Positions 25,565 through 35,477 are shown, numbered from the stretch's first letter. The stretch: 64,000 bases of DNA from an uncultured Porphyromonas sp. (GCA_934364985.1 CAKRMU010000002.1:124001-188000), one strand, 5' to 3'. Program-made: numbers and translations. Notes: generated from the letters alone by a model not told the origin.

Positions 25565-26695
25565 TTACCTACGTTGACTGAGCTGTGGAAGGACGCTCTT
25601 CTTCCAACTCCTAAAATCTCCCACCTCAATATGCTTACGAGCCTGACGCACTAAGTCGAGGTAAAATGCTAAGTTGTGGATGCTCGCAATCTGTAATCCT
25701 AAGATTTCATCTGCCTTCATCAGGTGCCGTAAATAGGCTTTGGTGTATGTGCGATCGACATAACTTGTCCCCTCGGGGTCAAGAATCGTGTGGTCGTCTT
25801 TCCACTTTTCGTTACGCATATTCATAGTCCCTTGCCAGGTAAAAAGCTGACCATTACGACCATTACGAGTAGGCATAATGCAATCAAACATATCCACTCC
25901 TCGCTCAATACCCTCTAATATATTAGCAGGCGTACCCACACCCATGAGGTAACGTGGCTTATCTTTAGGGAGGACGGCATTGACGACTTCGATCATCTCA
26001 TACATCACCTCCGTCGGTTCGCCTACGCTCAACCCTCCTATCGCATTACCATCGGCACCAAGCTCAGCGACTCGCTCGGCGGCCTCACAACGCAGGTCGC
26101 GGTGACCGGCACCTTGCACAATCGGGAAAAGGCTTTGCTCGTAACCATACACAGGCTCAGTCTCACTCAGACGCTTCCGACACCGCTCCAGCCACCTCAG
26201 TGTTAGGTCAAGTGACTTACGGGCATATTGCCAATCGCAAGCACCGGGAGGACATTCATCAAAAGCCATAATAATATCTGCCCCTATGACCCTCTGAATA
26301 TCCATCACCCGCTCCGGCGTAAAAAGGTGAGACGAGCCATCGATATGGCTCTGAAACCTCACCCCCTCTTCCGTAATTTTTCGTATATCTGTGAGCGAAA
26401 AAACTTGGAAGCCTCCGCTATCCGTGAGCATCGGCCCGCCCCACGCATTAAACCTCTGTATGCCACCAGCTTGTCGGATAATCTCTGTACCTGGTCGCAA
26501 ATAAAGGTGATACGTATTCCCTAATATTATCTCAGCCTTTATATCCTCTCGAAGCTCCCACGCGTGCACTGCTTTGACACTTCCTACCGTCCCCACAGGC
26601 ATAAAAATGGGGGTATGGACATCTCCGTGTGGTGTATGTAGGACACCGGCACGTGCCGAAGTCTCGGAGTCTCTATATTCAATATCAAACTTCAT
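25565..26695 (-). CDS. tgt: Queuine tRNA-ribosyltransferase (tRNA-guanine transglycosylase)
   Basis: A protein of about 376 residues that exchanges G34 for preQ1 in tRNAs with GUN anticodons. The general-acid/base Asp is in MLTDSGGFQVFS and the nucleophile Asp in DMFDCIMPTRNGRNG; ADIIMAFDECPPG and the GGLSVGE loop are present. The usual C-terminal zinc site (CxCxxC) is replaced by DPEGTSYVDRTYTKAYLRHL without cysteines; I recall the same in other Bacteroidales Tgt. ATG 26695 is chosen because a TATCTTTG promoter element ends only 6 bp upstream, so the in-frame extension to 26716 cannot be translated from this promoter. The mRNA would be nearly leaderless. Confidence 0.95.
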   Translation of the reverse strand: MKFDIEYRDSETSARAGVLHTPHGDVHTPIFMPVGTVGSVKAVHAWELREDIKAEIILGNTYHLYLRPGTEIIRQAGGIQRFNAWGGPMLTDSGGFQVFSLTDIRKITEEGVRFQSHIDGSSHLFTPERVMDIQRVIGADIIMAFDECPPGACDWQYARKSLDLTLRWLERCRKRLSETEPVYGYEQSLFPIVQGAGHRDLRCEAAERVAELGADGNAIGGLSVGEPTEVMYEMIEVVNAVLPKDKPRYLMGVGTPANILEGIERGVDMFDCIMPTRNGRNGQLFTWQGTMNMRNEKWKDDHTILDPEGTSYVDRTYTKAYLRHLMKADEILGLQIASIHNLAFYLDLVRQARKHIEVGDFRSWKKSVLPQLSQRR

Positions 26696-26701
26696 ACAGA
26701 G

Positions 26702-26709
26702 CAAAGATA
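26702..26709 (-). promoter_or_regulatory. -7 element TATCTTTG of tgt, 6 bp from the ATG
   Basis: A minus-strand TAnnTTTG. With transcription normally starting a few bases downstream, the tgt transcript would begin at or almost at the ATG. Confidence 0.6.
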
Positions 26710-26830
26710 CCATCAATTTCTTTTATGAAAGACCCGCGATGGGATTTCAATACCTAACTGCCGCCAAATACCGCTCTATATGCACGTGAAAGCCATATCA
26801 CATTACTTGCATGGAAATAGCCTAAAAAGA

Positions 26831-26937
26831 GATACCCTATATTAGCTCCGACGGATATAGGGAATACGCCACAACGGATATAGGGAATTAGCTCTGACGA
26901 ATATAGGGAATTAGCCGAGGCTGATATCCGGCATACA
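26831..26937. repeat. 23-bp dyad array D
   Basis: Units start at 26831, 26854, 26877, 26900 and 26923 (partial). Cores: ATACCCTATAT, then three copies of ATATAGGGAAT, then ATATCCGGCAT. A CCTAAAAAGA leader precedes. It lies between prfC (end) and tgt (start). Confidence 0.9.
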
Positions 26938-27009
26938 GGATGGCTTAACTTTGAATCTACCTAAGTGGCTGTCTACAATAGGCTAAGCTACGTGATGGAA
27001 TCCGTGATT

Positions 27010-28590
27010 TTAAAATTCGCTGGTAAAGTGGAAGGTTATCTCAGGGAATTCTTGCTTTGCCATATTGAGGAGGTAGGCACTATCGGAGAGATAGACATCT
27101 CGCCCGTGGGTATCCACTGCCATATACTGCATCTTTCGTCGCTTAAATTCCTCAAGTATTTTCTCGTCCTCACACGACAACCAGCACGCTTTGTATAGGC
27201 TTATGGGCTCCCACCGACAGCTGGCTTGATACTCGTGAAGGAGGCGATATTGGATCACTTCAAACTGCAACTGACCCACGGTGCCTATTATCTTTCGTCC
27301 ATTAAATGAATTGATAAACAATTGTGCTACACCCTCATCCATGAGCTGGCTAAGTCCTTTTTGGAGCTGTTTTGCTTTTTGGGGATCGGCATTCTCAATG
27401 TACTTAAACATCTCGGGGGAGAAGCTAGGTAATCCCTTGAAATGAAGCTCCTCTCCTGAGGTGAGGGTGTCGCCTATCTTAAAGTTACCTGTGTCGGGAA
27501 GACCTACGATATCTCCGGCATACGCTTCGTCTACGATCTCTTTTTTCTGTGCCATAAAAGCAGTGGGCGAACTGAAGCGCATCTGCTTTTGGTGGCGGAC
27601 GTGAGTGTAATAAGTGTTGCGCTCAAACTTACCTGAGCAGACTTTGACAAAAGCTATGCAACTCCGATGATTGGGATCCATATTGGCGTGTATCTTAAAT
27701 ACAAAGCCGGTGAATGGCTCTTCGTAAGGATCCACGACCCGCTCCTCAGCTTTTATGGGGTGCGGACTTGGGGCTATCTTTACGAAGGTATCAAGGAGCT
27801 CTTTGACCCCGAAGTTATTGAGAGCTGAACCAAAAAAGACGGGTGCGAGTGTGGCACTGAGGTATTCTTTTTCGTCTAACTTGGGATAAACACCCTCAAT
27901 AACCTCAAGGTCGTTTTTTAGTCTTTGGGCTTGTGCTTTTGTGATATGTGTCTCAATCTCCGGGGCATTGATGTCTACCGCTATCCGCTCTGTGACGTGG
28001 CTTTTGTCTTGACCTGAAAAGAGCTGAAGCTCTTTATCGTAGATATTGTACACCCCCTTAAAGCGGTCGCCTGAGTCTATAGGCCAGGTGAGGGGAGTGG
28101 TGGTAATTTGTAGCTCTTTTTCGATCTCGTCAAGGAGGTCAAAGGGATCTTGTGCCTCTCTATCCATCTTATTAACGAATACGATTACGGGCGTTTGCCG
28201 CATCCGGCATACCTCCATCAATCGCTTTGTCTGCAGCTCCACTCCTCTCGCTCCGTCAATAACGATGATCACGGAGTCAACTGCAGTGAGGGTACGATAG
28301 GTATCCTCGGCGAAGTCTTGGTGACCCGGAGTGTCAAGAATATTGACTTTGTAGCCTTCGTACTCAAAACCCATCACAGAGGTCGCCACTGATATGCCCC
28401 TCTGCTTCTCTATCTCCATCCAGTCGGAAGTGGCACTTTTGCGTATCTTATTGCTTTTTACAGCTCCTGCTACGTGTATAGCACCTCCAAAAAGTAGTAG
28501 CTTCTCGGTGAGGGTAGTCTTACCGGCATCGGGGTGTGCAATGACGGCAAAGGTGCGTCGACGTTGTATCTCAGTTTCGTTGTATTTCAT
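27010..28590 (-). CDS. prfC: Peptide chain release factor 3
   Basis: A 526-residue RF3 GTPase that removes RF1/RF2 from the ribosome after termination. G1 is AHPDAGKT near residue 20, the switch region contains RGISVATSVMGFEY, G3 is LDTPGHQDF, and G4 is VNKMD. The length matches E. coli RF3. It is the last gene of the operon dxr-rseP-mutS2-DUF5063-rfbD-prfC, beginning 1 bp after the rfbD stop. Confidence 0.96.
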   Translation of the reverse strand: MKYNETEIQRRRTFAVIAHPDAGKTTLTEKLLLFGGAIHVAGAVKSNKIRKSATSDWMEIEKQRGISVATSVMGFEYEGYKVNILDTPGHQDFAEDTYRTLTAVDSVIIVIDGARGVELQTKRLMEVCRMRQTPVIVFVNKMDREAQDPFDLLDEIEKELQITTTPLTWPIDSGDRFKGVYNIYDKELQLFSGQDKSHVTERIAVDINAPEIETHITKAQAQRLKNDLEVIEGVYPKLDEKEYLSATLAPVFFGSALNNFGVKELLDTFVKIAPSPHPIKAEERVVDPYEEPFTGFVFKIHANMDPNHRSCIAFVKVCSGKFERNTYYTHVRHQKQMRFSSPTAFMAQKKEIVDEAYAGDIVGLPDTGNFKIGDTLTSGEELHFKGLPSFSPEMFKYIENADPQKAKQLQKGLSQLMDEGVAQLFINSFNGRKIIGTVGQLQFEVIQYRLLHEYQASCRWEPISLYKACWLSCEDEKILEEFKRRKMQYMAVDTHGRDVYLSDSAYLLNMAKQEFPEITFHFTSEF

Positions 28591-28591
28591 C

Positions 28592-29503
28592 TTATTTATT
28601 GTCGTATTGGTATATCTCTTGTAGTCTTTCGTGCCAAGGTCTAATGAGTGAGGGGTAGTAGCTCTGGATCTTCTGTGTGGAGAGGGTGCTATAATTGGGG
28701 CGATGAGCAGGGAGCTGTAAGTCTCTCTGCGTGATCGAGGTGATGGGCATGGCGGCAGTTTTTGGCGAGAGCTTTAGAATGGCTTCGGCAAACTGGTATC
28801 TGGAGGCTTCGCCTTCGTCCGTGACATGGTAGGTACCAAGGGGTAATTGATGAGAGGTATTGTAGTCAGCAATGATCTGTAAGATGACCTCAGCGAGAGT
28901 GCATACACTTGTGGGGGTACTCACTTCGTCTGTGACGACAGATAAGCTCTCTCCCGCTTCGCCTTTCTGGAGGATACTACGATAAAAGCTCTTATGTCCC
29001 CACGACATAGGCGAATAGAGCCACGAGGTGCGGAGGATATAATAGCAAGCATTCGTCAATCGAAGAACCTCCTCACCGAGGTATTTACTCAACCCATATG
29101 CATTAGTAGGGTGCGGAGTATCTGTCTCTATGTAAGGAGTTCGTGGGTGAAGTGTCTCGCACCCATAGATATAATCGGTGCTGATATGTAGCATCGTAAT
29201 ACCTGCTTTCTCGGCCGCTAAGGCCAAACAATAGGGGATACGGGCATTAGCTTTCACCGCCTCTATGTACCGGCTTTCGGCAAGGTCTACGTTAGTGAAT
29301 GCGATACCATTAATCAAAAAGTTTGGTTGGTTTTCCTCGATGAATTGCTCTACCTCCTTGGAGGATGTATGATCTAATGTTTGTCGAGTGGATAAAACGA
29401 GACGCGGTGCACTAGGATGCCGTTTTGCGACTTCCTGAATGGCATGGGCTAATTGTCCCTTGGCACCAGCTATCCATATAGTGTTATCACTCCTCGTCAT
29501 CAT
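28592..29503 (-). CDS. rfbD: dTDP-4-dehydrorhamnose reductase
   Basis: A 303-residue SDR-type enzyme that makes dTDP-L-rhamnose, a precursor of surface polysaccharide. The Rossmann motif is WIAGAKGQLAHAI, the catalytic Tyr-Lys pair is in NAYGLSKYLGEE, and STDYIYG is preserved. There is no other rhamnose gene beside it; its place in a housekeeping operon is common in Bacteroidales. It overlaps the end of the DUF5063 gene by 17 bp. Alternative ATG codons at 29503 and 29500 are adjacent. Confidence 0.9.
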   Translation of the reverse strand: MMTRSDNTIWIAGAKGQLAHAIQEVAKRHPSAPRLVLSTRQTLDHTSSKEVEQFIEENQPNFLINGIAFTNVDLAESRYIEAVKANARIPYCLALAAEKAGITMLHISTDYIYGCETLHPRTPYIETDTPHPTNAYGLSKYLGEEVLRLTNACYYILRTSWLYSPMSWGHKSFYRSILQKGEAGESLSVVTDEVSTPTSVCTLAEVILQIIADYNTSHQLPLGTYHVTDEGEASRYQFAEAILKLSPKTAAMPITSITQRDLQLPAHRPNYSTLSTQKIQSYYPSLIRPWHERLQEIYQYDNK

Positions 29504-30050
29504 CGTCTTTTAGGATCAGCTTCCCCTCCTCTATATCGCGAAATCTATCGGCAAGCATCGCAAGGAATGTGCTAAACTGCTTGATGGCAATAGTAGTGGC
29601 AGACGATATCTCTTCGCCCTTAGCCTTTAGGGTGAGATAGCCATAGATGCCCACGAAGCAGGTCTTAACCTCACCCATTTCCTCGCCCCCGCTCAGCTCT
29701 CGTAGCTGGATAATACTTGGCAGAGTCTCGAAATAAACCGACGAATAGAGGCTCTGACTAGGCTCTTTAAGTAGCTTTTGGCAAAGCTCTTGCAGGGTAT
29801 CCACAAGCTCATCGAGCTCTTTGAGGTGCCCCGATTGTGTGATCCCCTCTGCCTTCATCTCGTCTGCTAAAGTGAGATACCATAGGAGTACCTTATCCAT
29901 CATTTCGGGCTGTAGGTGATACCCATCGTCAACGTAGGCTTTGATTTTGGCGTCATCAAACTCCAAGGCTCTGATGATATCTTCGATTTGCCACATATAT
30001 AATATGTACTCCGAGATATTCTCTTTCCTTTTTAATTCTGCTACTATCAT
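29487..30050 (-). CDS. DUF5063 domain protein
   Basis: A 187-residue helical cytoplasmic protein. The pattern of acidic helices and AMLADRFRDIEEGKLILKDDDDEE at the C terminus matches the DUF5063 family found in Bacteroidetes, without known function. It lies 19 bp downstream of mutS2 and overlaps rfbD. An internal start (MWQIEDII) is possible because the first 18 residues look less conserved. Confidence 0.7.
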   Translation of the reverse strand: MIVAELKRKENISEYILYMWQIEDIIRALEFDDAKIKAYVDDGYHLQPEMMDKVLLWYLTLADEMKAEGITQSGHLKELDELVDTLQELCQKLLKEPSQSLYSSVYFETLPSIIQLRELSGGEEMGEVKTCFVGIYGYLTLKAKGEEISSATTIAIKQFSTFLAMLADRFRDIEEGKLILKDDDDEE

Positions 30051-30069
30051 GGTGTCGATTTTCTTATTA

Positions 30070-32448
30070 TCATAGAGTTACGACCGTAATACCTGCTCCC
30101 CCGAGGTCTACATGCTCTTCCTCGAAGTGGGTAACGGCACTATTCGTTTTGAGATACTCAGAAATGGCTTCTTTAAGGGCTCCCGTACCGGTACCATGGA
30201 GTATCCTCACCGGACTGTATCCAAAGTGGACGGCATCGTCTATGAATTGCGTCGTTGCCGATAAAGCTTCATCCACTCTCATACCCCGGCAATCAAGCTG
30301 AGGTTTGAAGTTAAGTCGTCGCTCGTTAGACTGCTCTTGGATGACTTGAGGCGGGCGATTAGCGACCTTGGATATCATCTTCTCAGTAGGCGTAAGGCGG
30401 TCTAAGGCGATGTCCATTGTGAGAATCCCCATCTGCACTTTTGCCTTTTGCCCCTCAATACTTATGACCTCGCCCACCTCATTACCCTGCTTTAGGGTCA
30501 CTCGGCTTCCCACAACAATTAGCTCCTTATCTACTCGTGACGTCTGGGGCTTTTGTTGCTTACGCCTTAGGTGCTGTCGCTTCTTTTCGAGCTTAGCACG
30601 TGCTATCTGCGTCTCCGCTTTGTTGGCATTCGCTTCCTTGATTTCCTTGATAGTTCTTTCAATAGTAGCATTAGCACCGCTCACAATATCAAGAGCTTCT
30701 TTTTCGGCTTTATCGATAAGTCCTTTACGCTTTTGTGCAATACTATCAAGCTGTCTATCCAGTTTTTCCTGCTTTTGAAGGAGAATTCTTTCTTCGCGTT
30801 TTACCTCTTCACGCTTCCGCTTCCAGTAAGCTTTGTCGCGAATAATATCCTGAAGGAACTTATCTTGTTGCAGGTAATCGGTGCCGACAAGTTGGCTTGC
30901 ATAGTCAATGATTTCGGCAGGTAATCCTATCTTTTTTGCGACCTCGATACCGAAGGAGCTTCCAGGTTGCCCGATGAATAATTCGTACAAAGGCTCGATA
31001 CGACCGCGGTCAAAGAGCATAGCACCATTGACAATACCTTCCTGCTTTTCGGCATAATCCTTGAGGTTCCCATAGTGTGTAGTGATGACGCCGAAGCACT
31101 CTCTGAGACGCAATTGCTCGAGTATAGCCTGTGCGATAGCCCCACCTATGGCAGGCTCGGTACCCGAACCAAATTCGTCGATAAGTACGAGACTATCCTT
31201 AGTGGATTCCCTAAGGGTGGTCTTCATATAGTGCAAGTGGCTGGAGTAGGTACTGAGATCGTTTTCGAGGGATTGTGCGTCTCCGATATCGAGGAATATC
31301 GCATCAAAAAAACGACAAGTGCTATGGGGCATCATCGGGATAGCCATACCACACTGGAGCATATACTGTAGTAGCCCGACTGTTTTTAGGGCAATGGACT
31401 TGCCCCCGGCATTGGGTCCAGAGATGAGTAATATACGATTTTCGGGATTCAGACGTATGGTAAGCGGGACGATCATCCTACCAAGTGCGTTGAGGTGTCT
31501 TTCGAGTATTGGGTGTCTTGCCACCTGCCATTCCATCGCATCTTCTCTCGATATATGGGGTACCGTAGCGGACAATTGTTCAGCAAAAAGTGCCTTAGCA
31601 TGGTTAAAGTCAAGTAGCCCTATCTTATTGCAATTACTCTGAATGATCGAAATATTCTCTCTTACAAAGAGAGTGAATTCTTTGAGTATCCTCTTGACCT
31701 CCTGCTCCTCTTCGCTCTGTTTTTGGCGTATCTTATTATTCATTACAACCATTTGTGCCGGCTCCAAATATAGGGTGCGGCCAGTGGCTGATTCTTCGTG
31801 TACGATACCGTCTATCTCTCTTTTGGCTGAAGGTATTATGGGGAGGAGTAGTCTTCCGTCCCTCATTGTGGGGGTTGCCGTTGCCTCTACCCATCCGGCG
31901 GATTGTGCCTCTCGGAGGATGCTTTGCATCGTCTTACCAAGTGAGCTTTGGAGATCTCGTAGCTCCTGACGTATCGCATTGAGTTGATGACTTGCTGTGT
32001 CTTTGATGCCTCCATCCTCACTCAGGATGTTATTTAGCCGCCGACGGATGTCCACGAGATCTATTAAGCGGTCGGCAATTTGCCGTAATAAAGGGGATCC
32101 TTCAAGGGGCATTAGGCACTGCTTGGCAGCTACTACTGACTGCAGTAGATCGCGTAATGGTCTTAGGGAGGATACCTCTAAATAGCTTCCTTCTGGGCGA
32201 ATCCTAATGAGGGCACTTCGGAGCTCGCCGAAATGAAATGAGGGTATCTCGATGCCTTCAGCTCTGATCTCCATCATCTCAGAAAGCACTTGGAGGGACT
32301 TCCGTAGCTGCTTCTCGTCCGTCATAAAGCTCATCTGAGCCACAAGGTATCTGCTGACCTCGTTGTGGCAAAGCCCCATTAACTCTTGCCTTAGGATGCC
32401 AAACTCCAGTCGCTCCTCCAGAGAATCGTATGCTCTAATATGCCCCAC
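30070..32448 (-). CDS. mutS2: Endonuclease MutS2 (Smr-domain MutS homologue)
   Basis: A 792-residue MutS2, a homologue that suppresses recombination or rescues collided ribosomes rather than repairing mismatches. It has a core helical region, the ATPase Walker A GPNAGGKS with LIDEFGSGTEP as Walker B, and a long coiled coil rich in Lys/Glu/Arg (about 510-630). The C-terminal Smr nuclease domain contains LDCRGMRVDEAL and ILHGTGTGAL. The start codon is GTG 32448, 3 bp after the rseP stop. It is part of the dxr operon. Confidence 0.95.
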   Translation of the reverse strand: MGHIRAYDSLEERLEFGILRQELMGLCHNEVSRYLVAQMSFMTDEKQLRKSLQVLSEMMEIRAEGIEIPSFHFGELRSALIRIRPEGSYLEVSSLRPLRDLLQSVVAAKQCLMPLEGSPLLRQIADRLIDLVDIRRRLNNILSEDGGIKDTASHQLNAIRQELRDLQSSLGKTMQSILREAQSAGWVEATATPTMRDGRLLLPIIPSAKREIDGIVHEESATGRTLYLEPAQMVVMNNKIRQKQSEEEQEVKRILKEFTLFVRENISIIQSNCNKIGLLDFNHAKALFAEQLSATVPHISREDAMEWQVARHPILERHLNALGRMIVPLTIRLNPENRILLISGPNAGGKSIALKTVGLLQYMLQCGMAIPMMPHSTCRFFDAIFLDIGDAQSLENDLSTYSSHLHYMKTTLRESTKDSLVLIDEFGSGTEPAIGGAIAQAILEQLRLRECFGVITTHYGNLKDYAEKQEGIVNGAMLFDRGRIEPLYELFIGQPGSSFGIEVAKKIGLPAEIIDYASQLVGTDYLQQDKFLQDIIRDKAYWKRKREEVKREERILLQKQEKLDRQLDSIAQKRKGLIDKAEKEALDIVSGANATIERTIKEIKEANANKAETQIARAKLEKKRQHLRRKQQKPQTSRVDKELIVVGSRVTLKQGNEVGEVISIEGQKAKVQMGILTMDIALDRLTPTEKMISKVANRPPQVIQEQSNERRLNFKPQLDCRGMRVDEALSATTQFIDDAVHFGYSPVRILHGTGTGALKEAISEYLKTNSAVTHFEEEHVDLGGAGITVVTL

Positions 32449-32450
32449 AG

Positions 32451-33770
32451 TTAAAATAGAAACCTTATAACGTCGTTGATATTAGCGTATAGTACGAGGA
32501 TGATAAGTAGAGCCATTCCTATGATTTGCAGGCGAGTTTGCCACTTGAGTGATGGCTTTCGGCGGGTGATGGCTTCGTAAAGCAGAAATAAGAGATGCCC
32601 TCCATCGAGTCCGGGGATTGGCAAAATATTCATCACTGCGAGTATGATCGAGAGGAATGCCGTCATGCTCCAGAAGGCTCTCCAATCGAATGTCGAGGGG
32701 AAAAGACTGCCCATTGTCCCAAGGCCGCCTAAGCTTTGAGCTCCCTCCGGAGTAGCCACATACTTGAGCTGATCGGCATAATTGACGAGCTGCCTATGGG
32801 CTTGTGAGATGCCGGCAGGAATGGCTTCGACGAGGTTATAAGTCTGCTTCTCTGTGACAAAGATTTTATTAGGAGACACAAAGGCAATGCCTATTCCATT
32901 CTCCGGGTCGGCATATGTGTGGATGTCGATCTCCTCACCTTGACGCTCAATGGTTAGGGTGAGGCTATCCCCTCGTAGCTCCTTAATGGCAGGCATTATT
33001 TTGGATATCTTATTAGACCTGATACCATTAACCCCCACAATGAGATCCCCCTTTTGTAAACCTGTACTTTGGGCAGCACTACCAGCTACTATCGAATCAA
33101 TGCGTGCGGGCATATCGAGCATAAAGAAGGGTTCTTTGCTAGCTAATACGGCTCGCATAAGGTCAATAGGGATGGCGATATCCATACGATGACCATCTCT
33201 AAGGATTGTTAGCTCTTCTCCATTAGCGATGTCTTGCAGGAGAGTGCCCTCAAAATATACGAGCGGTTTGCCGTCTACCTCAAGTAATTGGTCACCATCC
33301 TCCAGCCCCATTTGATGCCCAACGCTCGAATAGATGATGTTATCTCCGATATTCTTTAGGGGCAATCGCTCTGTCCCCCAATGATATGCCAGCCCACCAT
33401 AGATGAGCGTAGCGAGTAGCACATTAAATAGTACCCCCCCAATAAGGACCAAAAACCTCTGGATGATGGGACGACTTCTGAACTCCCAAGGCTGTGGCTC
33501 GCTCTCCAGACCTTCGTAGGCAAGTGACTCATCAACCATGCCTGAGATTTTGCAATACCCTCCAAGGGGCACCCACCCCATACCGTATTCCGTATCGCTT
33601 TTTTTGGGCTTATGACGCCAGAGAGCTTTTCCTCCTATGTCAAAGAAGAGGAAGAATTTATCCACCCTGATCTTGAATATCTTGGCAAAGGTAAAGTGCC
33701 CTAACTCGTGGATAAATACCAGTATCGTGAGGGAGAGAAGGAGCTGAATAATCTTAATTAAAATACCCAT
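32451..33770 (-). CDS. rseP: Site-2 intramembrane metalloprotease RseP
   Basis: A 439-residue zinc protease of the inner membrane. The HELGH active-site motif is at 21-25 in the first transmembrane helix and the distal LDGGH ligand is in the C-terminal helices; at least one PDZ domain lies between (about 205-290). Known members cleave anti-sigma factors and remnant signal peptides. It follows dxr by 23 bp, a very common bacterial arrangement (dxr-rseP). Confidence 0.95.
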   Translation of the reverse strand: MGILIKIIQLLLSLTILVFIHELGHFTFAKIFKIRVDKFFLFFDIGGKALWRHKPKKSDTEYGMGWVPLGGYCKISGMVDESLAYEGLESEPQPWEFRSRPIIQRFLVLIGGVLFNVLLATLIYGGLAYHWGTERLPLKNIGDNIIYSSVGHQMGLEDGDQLLEVDGKPLVYFEGTLLQDIANGEELTILRDGHRMDIAIPIDLMRAVLASKEPFFMLDMPARIDSIVAGSAAQSTGLQKGDLIVGVNGIRSNKISKIMPAIKELRGDSLTLTIERQGEEIDIHTYADPENGIGIAFVSPNKIFVTEKQTYNLVEAIPAGISQAHRQLVNYADQLKYVATPEGAQSLGGLGTMGSLFPSTFDWRAFWSMTAFLSIILAVMNILPIPGLDGGHLLFLLYEAITRRKPSLKWQTRLQIIGMALLIILVLYANINDVIRFLF

Positions 33771-33793
33771 TATCGTTCGTCTAATATACCTAT

Positions 33794-34948
33794 TTAGATG
33801 CCCTCATGCCAAGCTCTTGCAATGCTACGTGCCTGAATATCCGCCTCTTGTAGCACTGCTAAGTTAGTGGCATTGCGTTCCGGAGCCTTATCCATTGTGT
33901 ACTTAATTATACGTGGAATGTCTGTAAAGCGGATTTGTTTATCCAAAAACCGCTCCACAGCTATCTCATTAGCGGCATTCATCGTACAGGTAGCCGTGCC
34001 ACCTCTGTTGAGAGCTTCGTAAGCAAGAGATAAGCATGGGAAAGCATCGCGTCGGGGCTCCTCAAAAGTCAAGTGTGCCATCTCCCCTATCGTTAGTAGA
34101 GGTCGGAGGCCCTCCAATCGGTTCGGAAAAAGAAGGGCATAAGCAATAGGGTGCCGCATATCGGGGTGTGAGAGCTGGGCTTTTATCGAGCCATCTTTGT
34201 ACCCGACCATGGAATGAATGATGCTCTGACGGTGCACTACGACCTCAATTTGCTCGGGTGCTACATTAAATAGATGATGGGCTTCGATCATCTCAAGACC
34301 CTTATTCATCATCGTAGCTGAGTCGATAGTCACTTTTTGCCCCATCGACCAATTGGGGTGCCGAAGTGCCTCTTCGGGCGTCACACTTTCTAATCTCTCG
34401 ATAGGGAAGTCAACAAAAGGACCGCCTGACGCGGTAAGGTAGATTTTCTCTACCGCCTGAAGCCTCTCCCCCACTAAGCACTGATATATCGCCGAATGCT
34501 CTGAGTCGACAGGCAAGATCACTGACCGGTGCTTACGGCATAGCTCCTTGATGAGATCGCCGGCGACCACTAAAGTCTCCTTATTCGCCAAAGCTATCGT
34601 CCTGCCACTCTCAATAGCACTAATGGTAGGGGCTAAGCCTGCAAAGCCAACCATGGCAGTAAGTACCACGTCAGCCTCAATCGAAGCTGCCACTTCGTTG
34701 ATCGCATCGCTCCCTGATGCCACCTCAATATCTTCGCCTTTTAGCCTCCTTTTGAGCTCTTTTTCGTAGGATGAGTTACCGATAACTACCACCTTAGGGC
34801 GAAACGCAAGGGCCTGCTCAGCGAGTTTCTCCACACTATTATTCGCCACAAGAGCATATACCGATAGCTCCTCTTTGTGCTGAGTCACTACATCAAGCGC
34901 CTGAGTACCTATCGAACCCGTAGAGCCAAGGATCGTAATATTTTTCAT
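33794..34948 (-). CDS. dxr: 1-deoxy-D-xylulose 5-phosphate reductoisomerase
   Basis: A 384-residue enzyme catalysing the committed step of the MEP isoprenoid pathway. The NADPH-binding start ITILGSTGSIGTQALDVV, the metal/substrate residues in PVDSEHSAIYQ, the flexible loop TASGGPF, and IDSATMMNKGLEMIEAHHLF are all present. It is the first gene of a six-gene operon. A TACCTTTG element sits about 114 bp upstream, giving a leader of about 110 nt. Confidence 0.97.
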   Translation of the reverse strand: MKNITILGSTGSIGTQALDVVTQHKEELSVYALVANNSVEKLAEQALAFRPKVVVIGNSSYEKELKRRLKGEDIEVASGSDAINEVAASIEADVVLTAMVGFAGLAPTISAIESGRTIALANKETLVVAGDLIKELCRKHRSVILPVDSEHSAIYQCLVGERLQAVEKIYLTASGGPFVDFPIERLESVTPEEALRHPNWSMGQKVTIDSATMMNKGLEMIEAHHLFNVAPEQIEVVVHRQSIIHSMVGYKDGSIKAQLSHPDMRHPIAYALLFPNRLEGLRPLLTIGEMAHLTFEEPRRDAFPCLSLAYEALNRGGTATCTMNAANEIAVERFLDKQIRFTDIPRIIKYTMDKAPERNATNLAVLQEADIQARSIARAWHEGI

Positions 34949-35061
34949 CTAATCATCATTCTAATTCATGACAAAGTCACAACCCTATGAGAAAAATCCC
35001 CATAAGTCCTATAGCTAACGCATACCGGCCACATTCCTCTATGCCATTAACTAATAGTTTA

Positions 35062-35069
35062 CAAAGGTA
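35062..35069 (-). promoter_or_regulatory. -7 element TACCTTTG of the dxr operon
   Basis: A minus-strand TAnnTTTG in the gap between dxr and array E. Confidence 0.6.
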
Positions 35070-35162
35070 CCAAAAAATGAAGAGCTGACTTTCCATAAAA
35101 CAATAGATACGCCACGATACTCCCACCTTTCGCCATCACACACCGCACTATATCTCAAAACG

Positions 35163-35246
35163 GATACCCGAAATTCGCCACAGCTAATTCCCTATATCCA
35201 TCGTGACGAATTCCCTATATTCGTTGAGGCTGATACAGGGTATCCG
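35163..35246. repeat. 23-bp dyad array E
   Basis: Units start at 35163, 35186, 35209 and 35232 (partial). Cores: ATACCCGAAAT, ATTCCCTATAT twice, ATACAGGGTAT. The array is bounded by CGGATACCC on the left and GGGTATCCG on the right, an exact inverted pair. It lies between divergent dxr and the 98-residue gene. Confidence 0.9.
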
Positions 35247-35396
35247 ATTTAGGTGCATACTGAAAGGGCTTTCAAGAGGTTGGGACTTTGGTCGACTTAT
35301 GGTTATATTTACACCTATGCGAACCTGACTAACCTTTTGACTAACAAGTGAATATATTTTTCGCCATATGGTTAATAACTTTTTATGCGAATTATA

Positions 35397-35428
35397 TTTG
35401 CATATATAATTATTTCTCTCTACCTTTG
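35397..35428 (+). promoter_or_regulatory. Promoter TTTG-N20-TACCTTTG of the small gene at 35478
   Basis: TTTG at 35397-35400 and TACCTTTG at 35421-35428, 49 bp upstream of the ATG. This strong match supports the reality of the downstream small gene. Confidence 0.75.
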
Positions 35429-35477
35429 CCGTGAGTGAGGATTCACTTGACAATAATATGACAGAAAAACAAAAGCT

